The notes: generated by a model from the sequence alone, not told the origin. A stretch of DNA of 64,000 bases from Vibrio proteolyticus NBRC 13287 (GCF_000467125.1 NZ_BATJ01000005.1:212041-276040), one strand, 5' to 3'; counted from the stretch's first letter, positions 1 through 9,490 are shown. A program made the numbers and translations.

Positions 1-252
1 CAGCGCATTAGCACTCAGCGCCGAAACATCCTGTCCATCCAGATAATATTCACCGTTCGTCGGCTGATCCAGACATCCCAGCACATTCATCAGCGTGGAC
101 TTTCCCGATCCTGACGGGCCAAGGATCGCCAGAAACTCGCCCGGCGCTATCGTCAGATCAACCCCATCCAGTGCGCGGACTTCGGTTTCACCGCTAGCGT
201 AGTACTTACAGATATTGTTGAGCCTGACCAAAGGTTTGTCGGATAACATCAT
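1..252 (-). CDS. ABC transporter ATP-binding protein, MacB/LolD type (partial)
   Basis: N-terminal 83 or so residues of an ABC ATPase that runs off the left edge. Translation of the minus strand shows a Walker A motif GPSGSGKST near residue 45, preceded by the usual A-loop region (KYYASGETEVRALDGV) typical of the MacB/LolD/FtsE family that powers FtsX-like permeases. It starts 18 bases downstream of the permease gene that ends at 271 and is the last visible gene of a five-gene leftward operon encoding a tripartite exporter. Its role would be to hydrolyse ATP to drive the two permeases. The start could be either of two adjacent ATG codons (252 or 249). Signature and Walker B motifs lie outside the window. 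Confidence 0.9.
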   Translation of the reverse strand, partial: MMLSDKPLVRLNNICKYYASGETEVRALDGVDLTIAPGEFLAILGPSGSGKSTLMNVLGCLDQPTNGEYYLDGQDVSALSANAL

Positions 253-270
253 GATTTTTCGTTCAACTTT

Positions 271-1560
271 TTATTCACTTTGCAGTGCCTGCAACGGCGT
301 AATACTGGCGGCACGATTTGCCGGTAGCCAGGCTGCAGCAACACCAATCACCAGTAGTGTCGCGATCACAATCGCCACCACCAGCCAGGACAACTCGGGA
401 ATAGGTTTACCCAGTTGCTCGTAAAACACGTTTCCGTCCAGATTCACCGCTCCGATTGCCGATACCATGGCGTAAGTCACTCCAAGTCCCATCACCCCAC
501 CCAACATCATTGTCAGCATGGACTGAATCAGATAGTGCAGCCGGATAGCTGTTGGGGTCGCCCCAACCGCCATACGCACACCGATGTCGCGGGTAGAGCG
601 CTTCACGGTGGCATACATCACGTTGGCAATACCCACGCCTGCTACAGCCAGCGTAACGAAACCGATGATGCCAAGAAAGCTTTGTAAACCAACCAGAAAC
701 TGCTGCATGCTTTTTTGTTTTAAAAACATATCGTCGATTTGCACAGCCTGTTCGTCGGCCACACTGGCTCCATGTTTACGCGCCAGGATCTGACGTAAGG
801 TCGCAGCCAAAACCAACCGATCGGCATGCTGACTTGGCTGGACATTGATCGCGCCGATATCACCATTTGTATGAAAACGTTGCCAGGTCGACAAAGGCAC
901 AAAACTGGAGTAGTTCACCGGATCGCCCCATTCGATATCCGCACTGTTTTTGGCCAGTACCCCAATCACGGTAAACTCTTCCGATCCGAGTTTGACCTTT
1001 TGACCCACCGGGTTCACTTTTAGCTTCACCGCAGCAAACCAATTAAACGCTTCATTTGGGTTAAACAGATCCGCCGCGCTGGCATAACCCAACACGATCA
1101 CCTTACGCTGCTCTTTTTGATCGAGCGGATTAAACCAGCGGCTGCCGGGCATCATCTTCAGTCTGGTCATGGTCGCATATTCCGTCGGAACCGCAATCGG
1201 GTTGCGCCACGTTCCCCGGTCACCAACGGAAAGTCGCTCATCCCATTCTGCGCTCGGCAGCGCAGTGAGTACCGCTGGTAACGCCTGCAACGCGGCGCTA
1301 TCATCAACCTTGAGTTTGAGCGGTTGTCCCTCATGAAACACGCCGTTGTCGATACTCGCCATCCCACCCGTTACATACAAGAGATTGCCATTGCCATTTT
1401 GGATCGTGCGGATAACACTCAGGCGGATCCCCTCTCCAACCGCGAGCATAGACGCAATGCACAACGTCGCCCAGGTGACAGCGAGAACCGTCAGCGTCAG
1501 GCGCAGTTTCTCAGCGGCCATTTCCTGAATAATTTGTCGCATCGGTAACAACATCGTCAC
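271..1560 (-). CDS. MacB/FtsX-type ABC transporter permease 1
   Basis: 429-residue inner-membrane permease. The layout is that of the MacB-PCD plus FtsX families: one N-terminal membrane helix (about residues 20-45), a large periplasmic domain of about 230 residues, then three C-terminal helices. The motif TRDIGVRMAVGAT after the second helix is the conserved FtsX-family cytoplasmic loop. MacB itself carries the ATPase in the same chain; here the ATPase is a separate downstream gene. The start overlaps the end of the second permease by 4 bases (ATGA), indicating translational coupling, and the two permeases probably form a heterodimer. Substrate unknown; relatives export peptides, macrolides or lipoproteins. 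Confidence 0.9.
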   Translation of the reverse strand: MTMLLPMRQIIQEMAAEKLRLTLTVLAVTWATLCIASMLAVGEGIRLSVIRTIQNGNGNLLYVTGGMASIDNGVFHEGQPLKLKVDDSAALQALPAVLTALPSAEWDERLSVGDRGTWRNPIAVPTEYATMTRLKMMPGSRWFNPLDQKEQRKVIVLGYASAADLFNPNEAFNWFAAVKLKVNPVGQKVKLGSEEFTVIGVLAKNSADIEWGDPVNYSSFVPLSTWQRFHTNGDIGAINVQPSQHADRLVLAATLRQILARKHGASVADEQAVQIDDMFLKQKSMQQFLVGLQSFLGIIGFVTLAVAGVGIANVMYATVKRSTRDIGVRMAVGATPTAIRLHYLIQSMLTMMLGGVMGLGVTYAMVSAIGAVNLDGNVFYEQLGKPIPELSWLVVAIVIATLLVIGVAAAWLPANRAASITPLQALQSE

Positions 1561-2771
1561 ACCCTCGCACTCAAAGCCACGACCGGCGTCAGTCTCGACG
1601 CACGGCGGGCCGGAAAATACGACGCCATCAAAGCCAGTGCGACAGTGACGAGCATGGAAACACCAATCGAACCTAGCGTGATCACCGGGGTTCCCATCCA
1701 GTCCGGTAGTGATAGTTGAACCAGTAAATGAACCGTCCCTGCAGCGACCAACAAGCCTGTCAAAGTACCGACAACGACGAGAGTGAGCCCTTCGGCAAGG
1801 AACTGAATCATGACTGAGTTTTGCGTTGCGCCGATGGCCAACCGAACCCCAATTTCACGGGTTCGCTCCGTCACCGAAAGGAACATAATATTAGCGACCC
1901 CTAACGCGCCGACAGCCATGGTCATCGCCCCGCTGGCGGCGAGAAATAACTGGATCCCGCGTAATATCCCGTTGATCACATCCGCGCCATCACTAAGATC
2001 GGGCAGATGAATAGCGTCCGTATCGCTAGGGTCGAAATGCAGCTGACCCGCGAAATAACGCAACAGGTTCTGGCGCAACAGAGGGCCATTGATCTCCTGT
2101 GCGGGCTTAACCAGCAGCAACCCTGGTTTGTCATTCCAGATATCCAGATAGGTGGTTCTTGGAATCAACACACGACGCTGATCGCCAAAGGAGATCCCCG
2201 AATTTTCATCACTGAGTACACCAATGATGTAAAACGGGATACCCTTGACCTTAATCCTGTCCCCAACCGTCAGTTTGCCCATCTGAGCAATCTGGTTACC
2301 GACTATCGCAACACGGGTGTGGTTATTGAGATCCGAGGGGGTAAATCTCCTGCCTCCCGGCTTCAGAGTTAGCTGCGCTAACGACAAATATGCGTCATCG
2401 GTACCGCCAACATTAGACGTGAGGGTCTGACCTTTGCCGTTAGTGACGGCCGCATCCCACTGTTCGTACATCAGCGCCAGTTTAGAAACGTACCCAGTTT
2501 GCATCAGACGGTTAGCCTGCTCCGCGGAGATTTGAATCGTCCGCCGTGCCGCTAATCCCTGCCATGGTTTACCGGTTTGAGAAGGTGCCACAATCTGAGT
2601 GCTGTTGGTCAGTAGAGCAAAAGCCGCACTCTGTTGGCGATAAAAACCTTCTCCCAACGCCATCAGAACCACCACAGAAATCACACCCCAGGATATGGCA
2701 ATCACGGCCAGCGCACTTTTCATTCGGTGTGCCGTTAATGTCTGTCCGGTTTGTTGCAGCACGTTGATCAT
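1557..2771 (-). CDS. MacB/FtsX-type ABC transporter permease 2
   Basis: 404-residue permease, paralogous in layout to its downstream neighbour: N-terminal helix (about 17-40), periplasmic MacB-PCD-like domain, three C-terminal helices, and the FtsX signature TREIGVRLAIGAT. It overlaps the TolC-like gene by 4 bases at its start and the next permease by 4 bases at its end, so translation of the block is tightly coupled. Two different permease chains with one ATPase suggest a heterodimeric transporter. The substrate is not evident. Confidence 0.9.
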   Translation of the reverse strand: MINVLQQTGQTLTAHRMKSALAVIAISWGVISVVVLMALGEGFYRQQSAAFALLTNSTQIVAPSQTGKPWQGLAARRTIQISAEQANRLMQTGYVSKLALMYEQWDAAVTNGKGQTLTSNVGGTDDAYLSLAQLTLKPGGRRFTPSDLNNHTRVAIVGNQIAQMGKLTVGDRIKVKGIPFYIIGVLSDENSGISFGDQRRVLIPRTTYLDIWNDKPGLLLVKPAQEINGPLLRQNLLRYFAGQLHFDPSDTDAIHLPDLSDGADVINGILRGIQLFLAASGAMTMAVGALGVANIMFLSVTERTREIGVRLAIGATQNSVMIQFLAEGLTLVVVGTLTGLLVAAGTVHLLVQLSLPDWMGTPVITLGSIGVSMLVTVALALMASYFPARRASRLTPVVALSARV

Positions 2772-4045
2772 GAACGCAATGCTCCGGAAATCATGCTGAT
2801 GGTGTTATCGTCTAGTTTACCGGCGGCTTGTAACAGGCCAATACGCTGACGCCAGTAGCCATACAAGTTCTGCTGCAGACTATTTCTGGCCGTAAACAAA
2901 TCGTTGTGTGCATCAATAACGTCCGAGGCCTGCGCCATCCCCGCGTCATACAGTGTTTCTTTACTACTCAGCACTCGAGCACGGTAATCAACCAACTCTT
3001 TGGCCATCAGCACTTGTTGCCAGTTGAGCCTGACTTGCTCGAATTGTTGTTGAATGCGTTTTTGAATGTCGATCTCCACTTTGCGAACATCTTGCTTAGC
3101 ACTGAGAATCGTCAATGATGCCTGATCCACTTTAGCCCGAGTCGCACCGTTTAAATCAATCGGCACAGTCAATGATAGCCCGGCACTGAACTCGCCCTCT
3201 GAACGTCGATCGCCGTCCTGATACCCAAGGTTCCCCGTCAATTTCGGGTAATAACCGCCTTGTGCGACCTTTCTCGCGACTTCGCTAACCTTGAGTTTCT
3301 GCATCGCCACCAGCAATTCGGGGCTGTTATCTTTGGCCAATTTCAACCACTCGGTTTTGGTGCTGACCAGCATGGCAGGTTCCACCAGCGTATCGGTCTG
3401 AATCTCATCCACGTGTTCAGGCAGACGGTCTATCAGCGCCGCCAATTCAGCGCGCTTTTCTTCCAGTCTCGACTGGGCACTGAGAATCGCCGCTTTTTCC
3501 GAGATCTGGTTGGCACGCATATCTTCGATGTCAATCGACTTCGTCTTACCCGCCCGGTAGCGCTTCTCAGAGATCCGCAGCAGCTTATCGCCTTCCGCCA
3601 ATTTGTTCTGTGCCAGTTGTAGGTCACCTTGAGCGCTGGCCACATCCAGGTATGCACTGATGAGCTGTTGAGCCAGCGCATTGTGTGCTTTTGACAATTC
3701 CAGCTCGGAGGCGACGTAGCTGGCCTGTGCCTGATCCAAACCGGACCATAGCGTGCTGTCCCAGATAGTCTGAGTAATGTCCGCCCCATAACTGGTTGCG
3801 TTTCGGTGATTGTCATTCCAGCTTGTGAACGCCGTAGCATTCATCGAAGGCAATAACGCACTGCGACTCTCGGAAACTTGCACTTCACCGGCACGAACTC
3901 CGATCTTTGCCTGCTCATACGATGGATCGTACTGTTTCGCCGCCTGCCAGGCCTCTTCAATCGACAGGGCATAACTTGGCATGGCCAACAACCCCACTGA
4001 CATCACCAGCATGCCTCGCACCGGGCGCCAAATTTTGTTACCCAT
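2768..4045 (-). CDS. TolC-family outer membrane efflux channel
   Basis: 425-residue protein with an N-terminal signal peptide (hydrophobic stretch about residues 12-26, likely cleavage after SYA). It has long heptad-rich helical segments around 90-210 and 290-400, the two-repeat OEP layout of TolC-like channels, including the internal motif YRAGKTKSIDIED and its second-half counterpart YDAGMAQASDVIDAH. It should form the outer-membrane duct for the exporter encoded around it. Having a dedicated TolC-like gene within the operon, rather than using the housekeeping TolC, is less common for MacAB systems. It overlaps the fusion-protein gene by 8 bases. Confidence 0.88.
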   Translation of the reverse strand: MGNKIWRPVRGMLVMSVGLLAMPSYALSIEEAWQAAKQYDPSYEQAKIGVRAGEVQVSESRSALLPSMNATAFTSWNDNHRNATSYGADITQTIWDSTLWSGLDQAQASYVASELELSKAHNALAQQLISAYLDVASAQGDLQLAQNKLAEGDKLLRISEKRYRAGKTKSIDIEDMRANQISEKAAILSAQSRLEEKRAELAALIDRLPEHVDEIQTDTLVEPAMLVSTKTEWLKLAKDNSPELLVAMQKLKVSEVARKVAQGGYYPKLTGNLGYQDGDRRSEGEFSAGLSLTVPIDLNGATRAKVDQASLTILSAKQDVRKVEIDIQKRIQQQFEQVRLNWQQVLMAKELVDYRARVLSSKETLYDAGMAQASDVIDAHNDLFTARNSLQQNLYGYWRQRIGLLQAAGKLDDNTISMISGALRS

Positions 4046-5168
4046 GCACTGCGTCCATCATGCTGTTGTCAATGATCTGCTCATCCAGACTGACGCCTTC
4101 AATGACTTCCACCTGAATACCGTCCGACAAACCGAGTTTTACCGGCTGGGAGTGAAAGCCCTGTTCAGAGTTATCCGGGATCAGGACGGTGGGCGTGTCC
4201 CCCTCAAACTTCAATGCACGCTCTGGCAACGTCAGAACATTCTGTGCCTGTTTGAGGGTGATTTTCGCGGTAGAGGAAAAACCGGAACGTAGCGTGACGG
4301 TATCCGGTATTTGCAGGTTGGCCACTTCCACCTCAAAGCCGTTATCAAAGCTCTTGGCTGAGGTGTCTGCCGGAGCATTGAGGTTTTCCGACTGGATCGC
4401 GACCTTGGTCAGTGTGCCGTGTATTTCGAAATCCGGAAACGGCGCTACCGTCAACACGACCGGCATACCCGGAGTTAACTGCGCAGCATCATGTTCGCTG
4501 ACACTGCCTTTAAAAACCATGCTGTTCATGTCCGCCAGCGACATCATTTCTGTCGCCGCCTGACTGGATTCAGTCGAAATAATCGGTTCACCCACTTCGA
4601 CTTTACGATTCAATACCGTACCGTCAATCGGCGCATAAATGGTCGACGTCAGTTTGGAATTGCCCACCGAAGCTTCCCCACTTTGAATCAGTTCCAGATT
4701 CTGGCGTTTTTGTAACACGTCAGCTCTTGCGGATTTCACCTCTGATCGGGCGGTGACATACTCGTCATAATTACGCGGAATGATATTCTGTTTGATCAGG
4801 CTCTCCAGATTGGCCAATTTCTGACGTGCCGATTCTAAATCCGCTTCACTGCGCATCAGCGCAGTAGAGGCTTCTGTCAAAGCTTGGGGCGTCGGATTTG
4901 GACGCACTTTTATCAGAGCCTGACCTTGTGTCACTTTCTGCCCAACTTGGACGTATATTTCACCCACAATGCCATCAATTTGTGATTTGATTGATACCGA
5001 GTGCGCGGGCACGATTTTACCCACCGCAATGGCTTGCTTTTCAATACTGCCTTTTTCTACACCAATGGTCGGAAAGGGTTGAGGTGTAGGGCCGGAGTTA
5101 ACATAAAGAGACACACCACCGCCGACAATGCTGGCCGCTATCAGCGAGAGGATCCAGGGTTTGGACAT
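4038..5168 (-). CDS. HlyD/MacA-family membrane fusion protein
   Basis: 376 residues, first gene of the leftward efflux operon. An N-terminal membrane anchor (about 7-24) is followed by a split biotinyl-lipoyl domain (KIVPAHSVSIKSQIDG in the first half, IYAPIDGTVLNRKVEVGEP in the second), a coiled-coil hairpin between (about 95-165), and beta-barrel and membrane-proximal domains. This adaptor links the permease/ATPase complex to the TolC-like channel. The gene order adaptor-channel-permease-permease-ATPase with successive overlaps marks a single transcript. The promoter should lie in 5169-5300; no strong sigma-70 match stands out. Confidence 0.9.
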   Translation of the reverse strand: MSKPWILSLIAASIVGGGVSLYVNSGPTPQPFPTIGVEKGSIEKQAIAVGKIVPAHSVSIKSQIDGIVGEIYVQVGQKVTQGQALIKVRPNPTPQALTEASTALMRSEADLESARQKLANLESLIKQNIIPRNYDEYVTARSEVKSARADVLQKRQNLELIQSGEASVGNSKLTSTIYAPIDGTVLNRKVEVGEPIISTESSQAATEMMSLADMNSMVFKGSVSEHDAAQLTPGMPVVLTVAPFPDFEIHGTLTKVAIQSENLNAPADTSAKSFDNGFEVEVANLQIPDTVTLRSGFSSTAKITLKQAQNVLTLPERALKFEGDTPTVLIPDNSEQGFHSQPVKLGLSDGIQVEVIEGVSLDEQIIDNSMMDAVHG

Positions 5169-5304
5169 GAATGACTTCCATCTACGATTAAGGCTGTAGC
5201 CATCTGACTACGTTAGGATTGTTAAGTTCCGTCCAATAATACAGTGTACAAATCCACCCCAGCCATCGATTTAATGTATGGGTTTGTATTTACAATACGC
5301 GTAA

Positions 5305-5331
5305 AACAAAAAGGGAAGCGTTACGCTTCCC
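5305..5331 (-). terminator. Rho-independent terminator of the TerC-family gene
   Basis: Perfect 8-bp stem GGGAAGCG/CGCTTCCC with a 3-base loop (5313-5331), followed on the minus strand by a T-rich run. It lies 20 bases beyond the stop of the TerC-family gene. Confidence 0.85.
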
Positions 5332-5350
5332 TTCTCTACTCAAGCCACAT

Positions 5351-6121
5351 TTAACCGAGCATGGCTTGACGATTTTTACTCATCGGACGAATACGTCGAA
5401 TCGCCACTGCACGATGCTGTTTCTTTTTAATCTGGATATGGCATAGCTCCAGAATCAAACCAAACGCCATCGCAAAATACACGTAACCTTTGTTGACATG
5501 GATGGCAAAGCCTTCCGCCATCAACAAGCCACCGAGCAGCACCAGAAACAGCAACGCCAGTGTTTTGAAGCCCGGGTAACGAGTCACCAGGTTATTGATC
5601 TTTTCTGCGGTCATCGCCATTACCACTGCCGACGCCAGAATCGCCGCGACCATCACGGGAACATCTGAAGTCAGGCCGACAGCAGTAATCACCGAGTCCA
5701 TCGAAAACACCGCGTCAACAGCAACAATCTGTAGCAACACGACCGCCAGTCCGGTACGAACTCGAGTGGAGTGCGCAGACTCGACATGCATCAACCACGA
5801 CCAAAGTTCCTTAGCACTTTTGGCCAATAGGAAGGCACCACCCAGGATCATAATCGTGTCGCGTCCGGTAAAGGTCATACTGGCGACAGACCATAATGGT
5901 TGAGTTAAAGACATCACCCAGGATATCGAAAAGACCAACACGATACGCGCCATGACAGCTAACGCAATACCCAGATTACGTGCGGTTCGACGTTGATAAG
6001 CGGGAAGTCGTTCACACAGCACCGAGATAAACACTACGTTGTCGACGCCCAAGACAATTTCAAGGACAAACAAAGTAGCAAATACGGCCAGAATTTCGGG
6101 TTGTAAGAAGAGTTCTATCAT
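5351..6121 (-). CDS. TerC-family integral membrane protein
   Basis: 256 residues with about seven predicted membrane helices. The family hallmarks are present: an acidic first-helix motif (LEIVLGVDNVVF) and its repeat in the fifth helix (DAVFSMDSVITAVG), each with conserved Asp/Glu residues that bind metal in the LysE/TerC superfamily. Length fits YgdQ/Alx-like TerC proteins. Family members such as Alx and MeeF-type proteins export manganese; the tellurite name is historical. It is monocistronic, with its own terminator and a leader of about 150 bases. I looked in that leader for a yybP-ykoY manganese riboswitch and did not find a convincing one. Confidence 0.85.
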   Translation of the reverse strand: MIELFLQPEILAVFATLFVLEIVLGVDNVVFISVLCERLPAYQRRTARNLGIALAVMARIVLVFSISWVMSLTQPLWSVASMTFTGRDTIMILGGAFLLAKSAKELWSWLMHVESAHSTRVRTGLAVVLLQIVAVDAVFSMDSVITAVGLTSDVPVMVAAILASAVVMAMTAEKINNLVTRYPGFKTLALLFLVLLGGLLMAEGFAIHVNKGYVYFAMAFGLILELCHIQIKKKQHRAVAIRRIRPMSKNRQAMLG

Positions 6122-6272
6122 GATTCAGCCTCCGCATATAAGGAAGCCGAGAAGAAGTGAAGTCGCCTGAAGGGGTCGTCCATTGAGTTTTTTATACCTC
6201 TGTTACTTAGGGATCCGTAGTAAATCACCCTGGTGAAACTAAGGCAATAGTGGCAAGTGTAACAATTTATGA

Positions 6273-6653
6273 CAAAAGAAAACCCCACCAAGCTCTCGCC
6301 TGGTGGGGTCGGTTCTTACTCGCAGCAATCCGGCTACTTTAGGTGCTCCCTGCATCTATTCCCTGATAGTAAGCTGCATCCTTCAGCACTTTCCGTATCA
6401 TCGCCTTCCTAGCGGTGTCCTTTATCTGTCTTCCTGACAGACGTGCCTCAGTCCTTGAAGTTGTCCATTAACCTTCCGTAGTGTAACCATCCTAGTTACT
6501 GAGCTTCCAGCCAATGTCCTTCGCTTTCCTTGCCAATCATTCATCCTGAATAATCGAATCTTCTTCCTGAAGATGACCAATCCATGGGTCTTTCCTGTTC
6601 CGTGTCGGCATCCTGCTGACACCTTCAAGATTAGGCGATGGGGATTTTTCGAC
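6273..6653 (-). ncRNA. csrB: CsrB-family regulatory sRNA
   Basis: Leftward, gene-less transcription unit of about 380 nt. Read on the minus strand it contains roughly twenty GGA motifs, most as AGGA, AAGGA or CAGGA and several in loops of short hairpins (for example a stem-loop around 6425-6445). It starts GTCGA and ends in a strong terminator. This is the signature of CsrB/CsrC/CsrD RNAs, which titrate the RNA-binding protein CsrA. Vibrios carry three such RNAs, induced by the VarS/VarA two-component system; a VarA-like box lies upstream. Which of the three this is cannot be decided here. The 5' end is inferred from similarity to enterobacterial CsrB starts. Confidence 0.85.
6274..6308 (-). 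terminator. Terminator of the CsrB-family RNA
   Basis: 8-bp GC-rich stem (CCCCACCA at 6283-6290 pairing with TGGTGGGG at 6301-6308) followed on the minus strand by TTTTCTTTT. Confidence 0.9.
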
Positions 6654-6779
6654 AACTCAGACTTCTCACAAACTCAGTCGAATAAAAAACCACCACCAAA
6701 AAATAAACTTTAAAATACAATAACTTAATAAATTACAACGCCTATGTCTGGTAAAAATAACGATGTAGTCTCACGCCTT

Positions 6780-6797
6780 TGTAAGAGATCTCGCACA
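6780..6797. promoter_or_regulatory. Probable VarA/GacA/UvrY binding box
   Basis: Imperfect palindrome TGTAAGAGATCTCGCACA, close to the GacA-family consensus TGTAAG-N6-CTTACA (left half perfect, right half 4 of 6). It sits about 130 bases upstream of the inferred 5' end of the CsrB-type RNA, the position expected of the activator site for these RNAs. Confidence 0.6.
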
Positions 6798-6996
6798 AGA
6801 ACTTGAGCAAATTCACCCATCAGGATGCTGCCCTCAACCAAAAACGCAGTGACGCACTTCACAGTCTTTTATCTGCTGCCGCCTTGTACTCATGACCTGA
6901 GTGTCTATTTTTCTGGACTCAAGCCAAATAAATTAGGATATTATTGCTGAATTCAATCACAGCAATCACAACGCCGCTAATTCAGAGGAACGACGA

Positions 6997-7452
6997 ATGA
7001 TTTCGAAATGGGCACAACGCTTTTACCAAATGGCAAAACTTGTTGGCTCCTGGAGTAAAGACCCTTCCACACAAGTGGGTGCCGTCATTACTAAACAAAA
7101 CCGAATTGTATCCGTTGGCTTTAACGGCTACCCGCACGGTATCTCAGACAGCGCCAATACCGACGATCGGGATATGAAATACCTGAAAACTTTGCACGCT
7201 GAGGAAAATGCGATTCTGTTCGCCAAACGAGATTTGGATGGCTGTGAAATCTGGGTTACACATTTTCCATGTCCGAACTGTGCCGCCAAAATCATCCAAA
7301 CCGGCATTTCGGCCGTACACTGCCCCGAGCAAACGGAAGATTTTCTCTCTCGCTGGGGAGATAAGATTATGGTGAGTCAGGAAATGTTTCTTCAGGCCGG
7401 CGTGAAAGTCAATTGGCTTCCCTTAAGCGATCTTGAACACATTGACGTCTGA
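6997..7452 (+). CDS. Deoxycytidylate (dCMP) deaminase family protein
   Basis: 151-residue zinc-dependent deaminase converting dCMP to dUMP for thymidylate synthesis. The zinc/catalytic signature is complete: HAEENA (His and catalytic Glu, about residues 68-73) and PCPNCAAKI (two Cys, about 90-98). The N-terminal segment DPSTQVGAVI is typical of ComEB-like dCMP deaminases. It has a good ribosome site (GAGGAACGACG) before ATG 6997 and its own terminator, so it is monocistronic. Confidence 0.88.
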   Translation: MISKWAQRFYQMAKLVGSWSKDPSTQVGAVITKQNRIVSVGFNGYPHGISDSANTDDRDMKYLKTLHAEENAILFAKRDLDGCEIWVTHFPCPNCAAKIIQTGISAVHCPEQTEDFLSRWGDKIMVSQEMFLQAGVKVNWLPLSDLEHIDV

Positions 7453-7470
7453 TCAATTCACTGTGTCGAA

Positions 7471-7495
7471 AAGGCTCCTTAACGGAGCCTTTTTC
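7471..7495 (+). terminator. Terminator after dCMP deaminase gene
   Basis: Stem AAGGCTCC/GGAGCCTT with a 5-base loop and trailing T run. Confidence 0.9.
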
Positions 7496-7971
7496 ATCTC
7501 AACGAGTAGAAATTGGATTTGCACAGCTGAAAACCTCGCCTCTTAAAGCGCCAAAACACTCTTTTTTGCTCGCCGTAACCACTTCCAGTGAAACGAGGCT
7601 AATTGCACTCATTCATGTTCACTAAAAAAGCGTAATTTGTGACACAAACCAAACCTCAATCCCACACACTTACACCAATTACAAAAGATACTGAGAAATG
7701 AGTATTTTTTAACAAAAAATAAGTTTGCAGTTCTGAAATTGTCAATAGCCGCCAGTCATTGAAAAACACGGTAAATGGGTTGTCTTTCTGCGCTTATCCA
7801 GCAAAAACCACCAGAATTAATTTTTCTAGCAGAATAAGATGTTAGCCATTACAATCCTGCCACATAAAAATTACAACAGAATTACAGATTCTAATAACCC
7901 TCTGCTTACCTCCCCCTACAACTACCAGGTCAGCAGAGTCAGCCCATAATGTGAAAGGTCCTATACATACG
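7496..7971. other. Long AT-rich intergenic region upstream of the GAPDH gene
   Basis: About 475 bases with no credible gene. It contains a perfect odd palindrome TTTGTGACACAAA at 7636-7648 and a single MalT-box-like CCTCCCCC at 7909-7916. Both could be regulatory, but neither is decisive. Confidence 0.5.
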
Positions 7972-9408
7972 ATGAGTCCAGAGAAACACCTTCTTGACTG
8001 GCAAACCAGCCAAACGATTGCTGAATCCATTTGTCCCCTGATTGGCCAGCTTTATCGACAAAAAGGCGTAGAAGTTATCCTGTTTGGAAAAACGCTGATT
8101 AACGCTACCACCATCGATATCATCAAAGCACACCGCGTCGCCCGCCGTTACACCGGCACCCCTCTTTCTGCTGAGCAAACTCAACCAATTATCCAATGTC
8201 TGAGCGAAATGGAACTGTCTCCTTGTCGAATCGATATTGGTCAGCTTGCTCACCAATACTGGAATGGACGCGACGATGCACACGGTATTAAAGACTTTAT
8301 TCACACTGCACTGGTCGGTGCCATGAATGGCCAAACCGTGTCTGAGCCTCGTGACGTTGTGCTGTACGGTTTCGGCCGCATCGGCCGTCTGCTCAGCCGT
8401 CTGCTGATTGAAAAAAGTGGCCCTGGTTACCCGCTTCGCTTACGCGCCATTGTGGTTCGCGGTGGCAAGAAAGGGGATCTGGAGAAACGTGCCAGCCTGC
8501 TGCGTCGTGACTCAGTTCACGGTCAGTTCAACGGCAGCATCATTGTCGATGAAGAACGTAAAGCCATCATAGCAAACGGCAACTACATCCAGATTATTTA
8601 TGCCAACAAGCCAGAAGACGTCGACTACACCGCTTACGGCATCAACAATGCACTGATCGTTGATAACACAGGTGTTTGGCGCGATTCAGAAGGTTTGAGC
8701 CAGCATCTGCAAAGTAAAGGCGCGGCGAAAGTACTGCTGACGGCGCCAGGCAAGGGCGATATCAAGAACGTGGTCTTTGGTGTGAACGACAACGTGATTG
8801 GTGAAGATGACACCATCATTTCAGCCGCTAGCTGTACTACCAACGCCATCACTCCCGTTCTGAAAGCGATGAACGACAAATACGGCGTGCTTTCAGGTCA
8901 CATTGAAACGGTGCACTCGTTCACCAACGATCAGAATCTGATCGATAACTTCCACTCCGGTGAACGCCGTGGCCGCAGTGCATCACTGAACATGGTTCTG
9001 ACCTCGACTGGCGCCGCCAAAGCGGTTGCAAAAGCACTACCAGAACTCGCGGGCAAACTTACCGGCAACGCAATCCGGGTACCAACGCCTAATGTGTCTA
9101 TGGCCGTTGCGAACCTGAACCTGGAAAAAGGGACAGACAAAGACGAGCTGAACGAATTCCTGCGTGGTATGGCGTTAAATTCTTCGTTGTCCGCTCAGAT
9201 TGACTACACCGACTCAACCGAAATCGTATCCAGTGACCTGGTGGGCTCTCGCCATGCCGGTGTGGTTGACGGTGCGGCCACGATCGCTCAGGGCAACCGC
9301 TGTGTACTGTACATCTGGTACGACAACGAGTTCGGTTACAGCTGCCAGGTAGTGCATTGTATGGAACAGATGATGGGTGTGCGCTACAAAACGTATCCAT
9401 CGGCATAA
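7972..9408 (+). CDS. Glyceraldehyde-3-phosphate dehydrogenase, long form
   Basis: 478 residues. The GAPDH domain starts only at about residue 125: Rossmann motif VLYGFGRIGRLLSRLL, catalytic SCTTNAITPVLK with Cys at residue 288, and the C-terminal WYDNEFGYSCQV. The N-terminal extension of about 120 residues marks the long GAPDH type of gamma-proteobacteria (Vibrio, Pseudomonas), distinct from the 331-residue glycolytic GapA. It catalyses NAD(P)-dependent oxidation of glyceraldehyde 3-phosphate or the reverse, gluconeogenic reaction. I chose ATG 7972, 13 bases after an AAGGT motif; an in-frame GTG at 7951 would add seven residues. Confidence 0.9.
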   Translation: MSPEKHLLDWQTSQTIAESICPLIGQLYRQKGVEVILFGKTLINATTIDIIKAHRVARRYTGTPLSAEQTQPIIQCLSEMELSPCRIDIGQLAHQYWNGRDDAHGIKDFIHTALVGAMNGQTVSEPRDVVLYGFGRIGRLLSRLLIEKSGPGYPLRLRAIVVRGGKKGDLEKRASLLRRDSVHGQFNGSIIVDEERKAIIANGNYIQIIYANKPEDVDYTAYGINNALIVDNTGVWRDSEGLSQHLQSKGAAKVLLTAPGKGDIKNVVFGVNDNVIGEDDTIISAASCTTNAITPVLKAMNDKYGVLSGHIETVHSFTNDQNLIDNFHSGERRGRSASLNMVLTSTGAAKAVAKALPELAGKLTGNAIRVPTPNVSMAVANLNLEKGTDKDELNEFLRGMALNSSLSAQIDYTDSTEIVSSDLVGSRHAGVVDGAATIAQGNRCVLYIWYDNEFGYSCQVVHCMEQMMGVRYKTYPSA

Positions 9409-9457
9409 ATTTAAGACTCCACAACACTAAAACTATAAACCTACTTTCCCCGTACTT

Positions 9458-9490
9458 GCCGCCCTACTTCATTGAAGGGCGGCTTTTTTG
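9458..9490 (+). terminator. Terminator after GAPDH gene
   Basis: Stem GCCGCCCT/AGGGCGGC followed by six T. Confidence 0.92.

Noticed and set aside
6122..6272. Possible yybP-ykoY manganese riboswitch in the TerC leader
   Set aside because: The conserved junction motifs of that riboswitch were not found; the leader is also short.
6422..6655. Leftward 77-codon frame
   Set aside because: Lies inside the CsrB-type RNA; the sequence is explained by GGA repeats.
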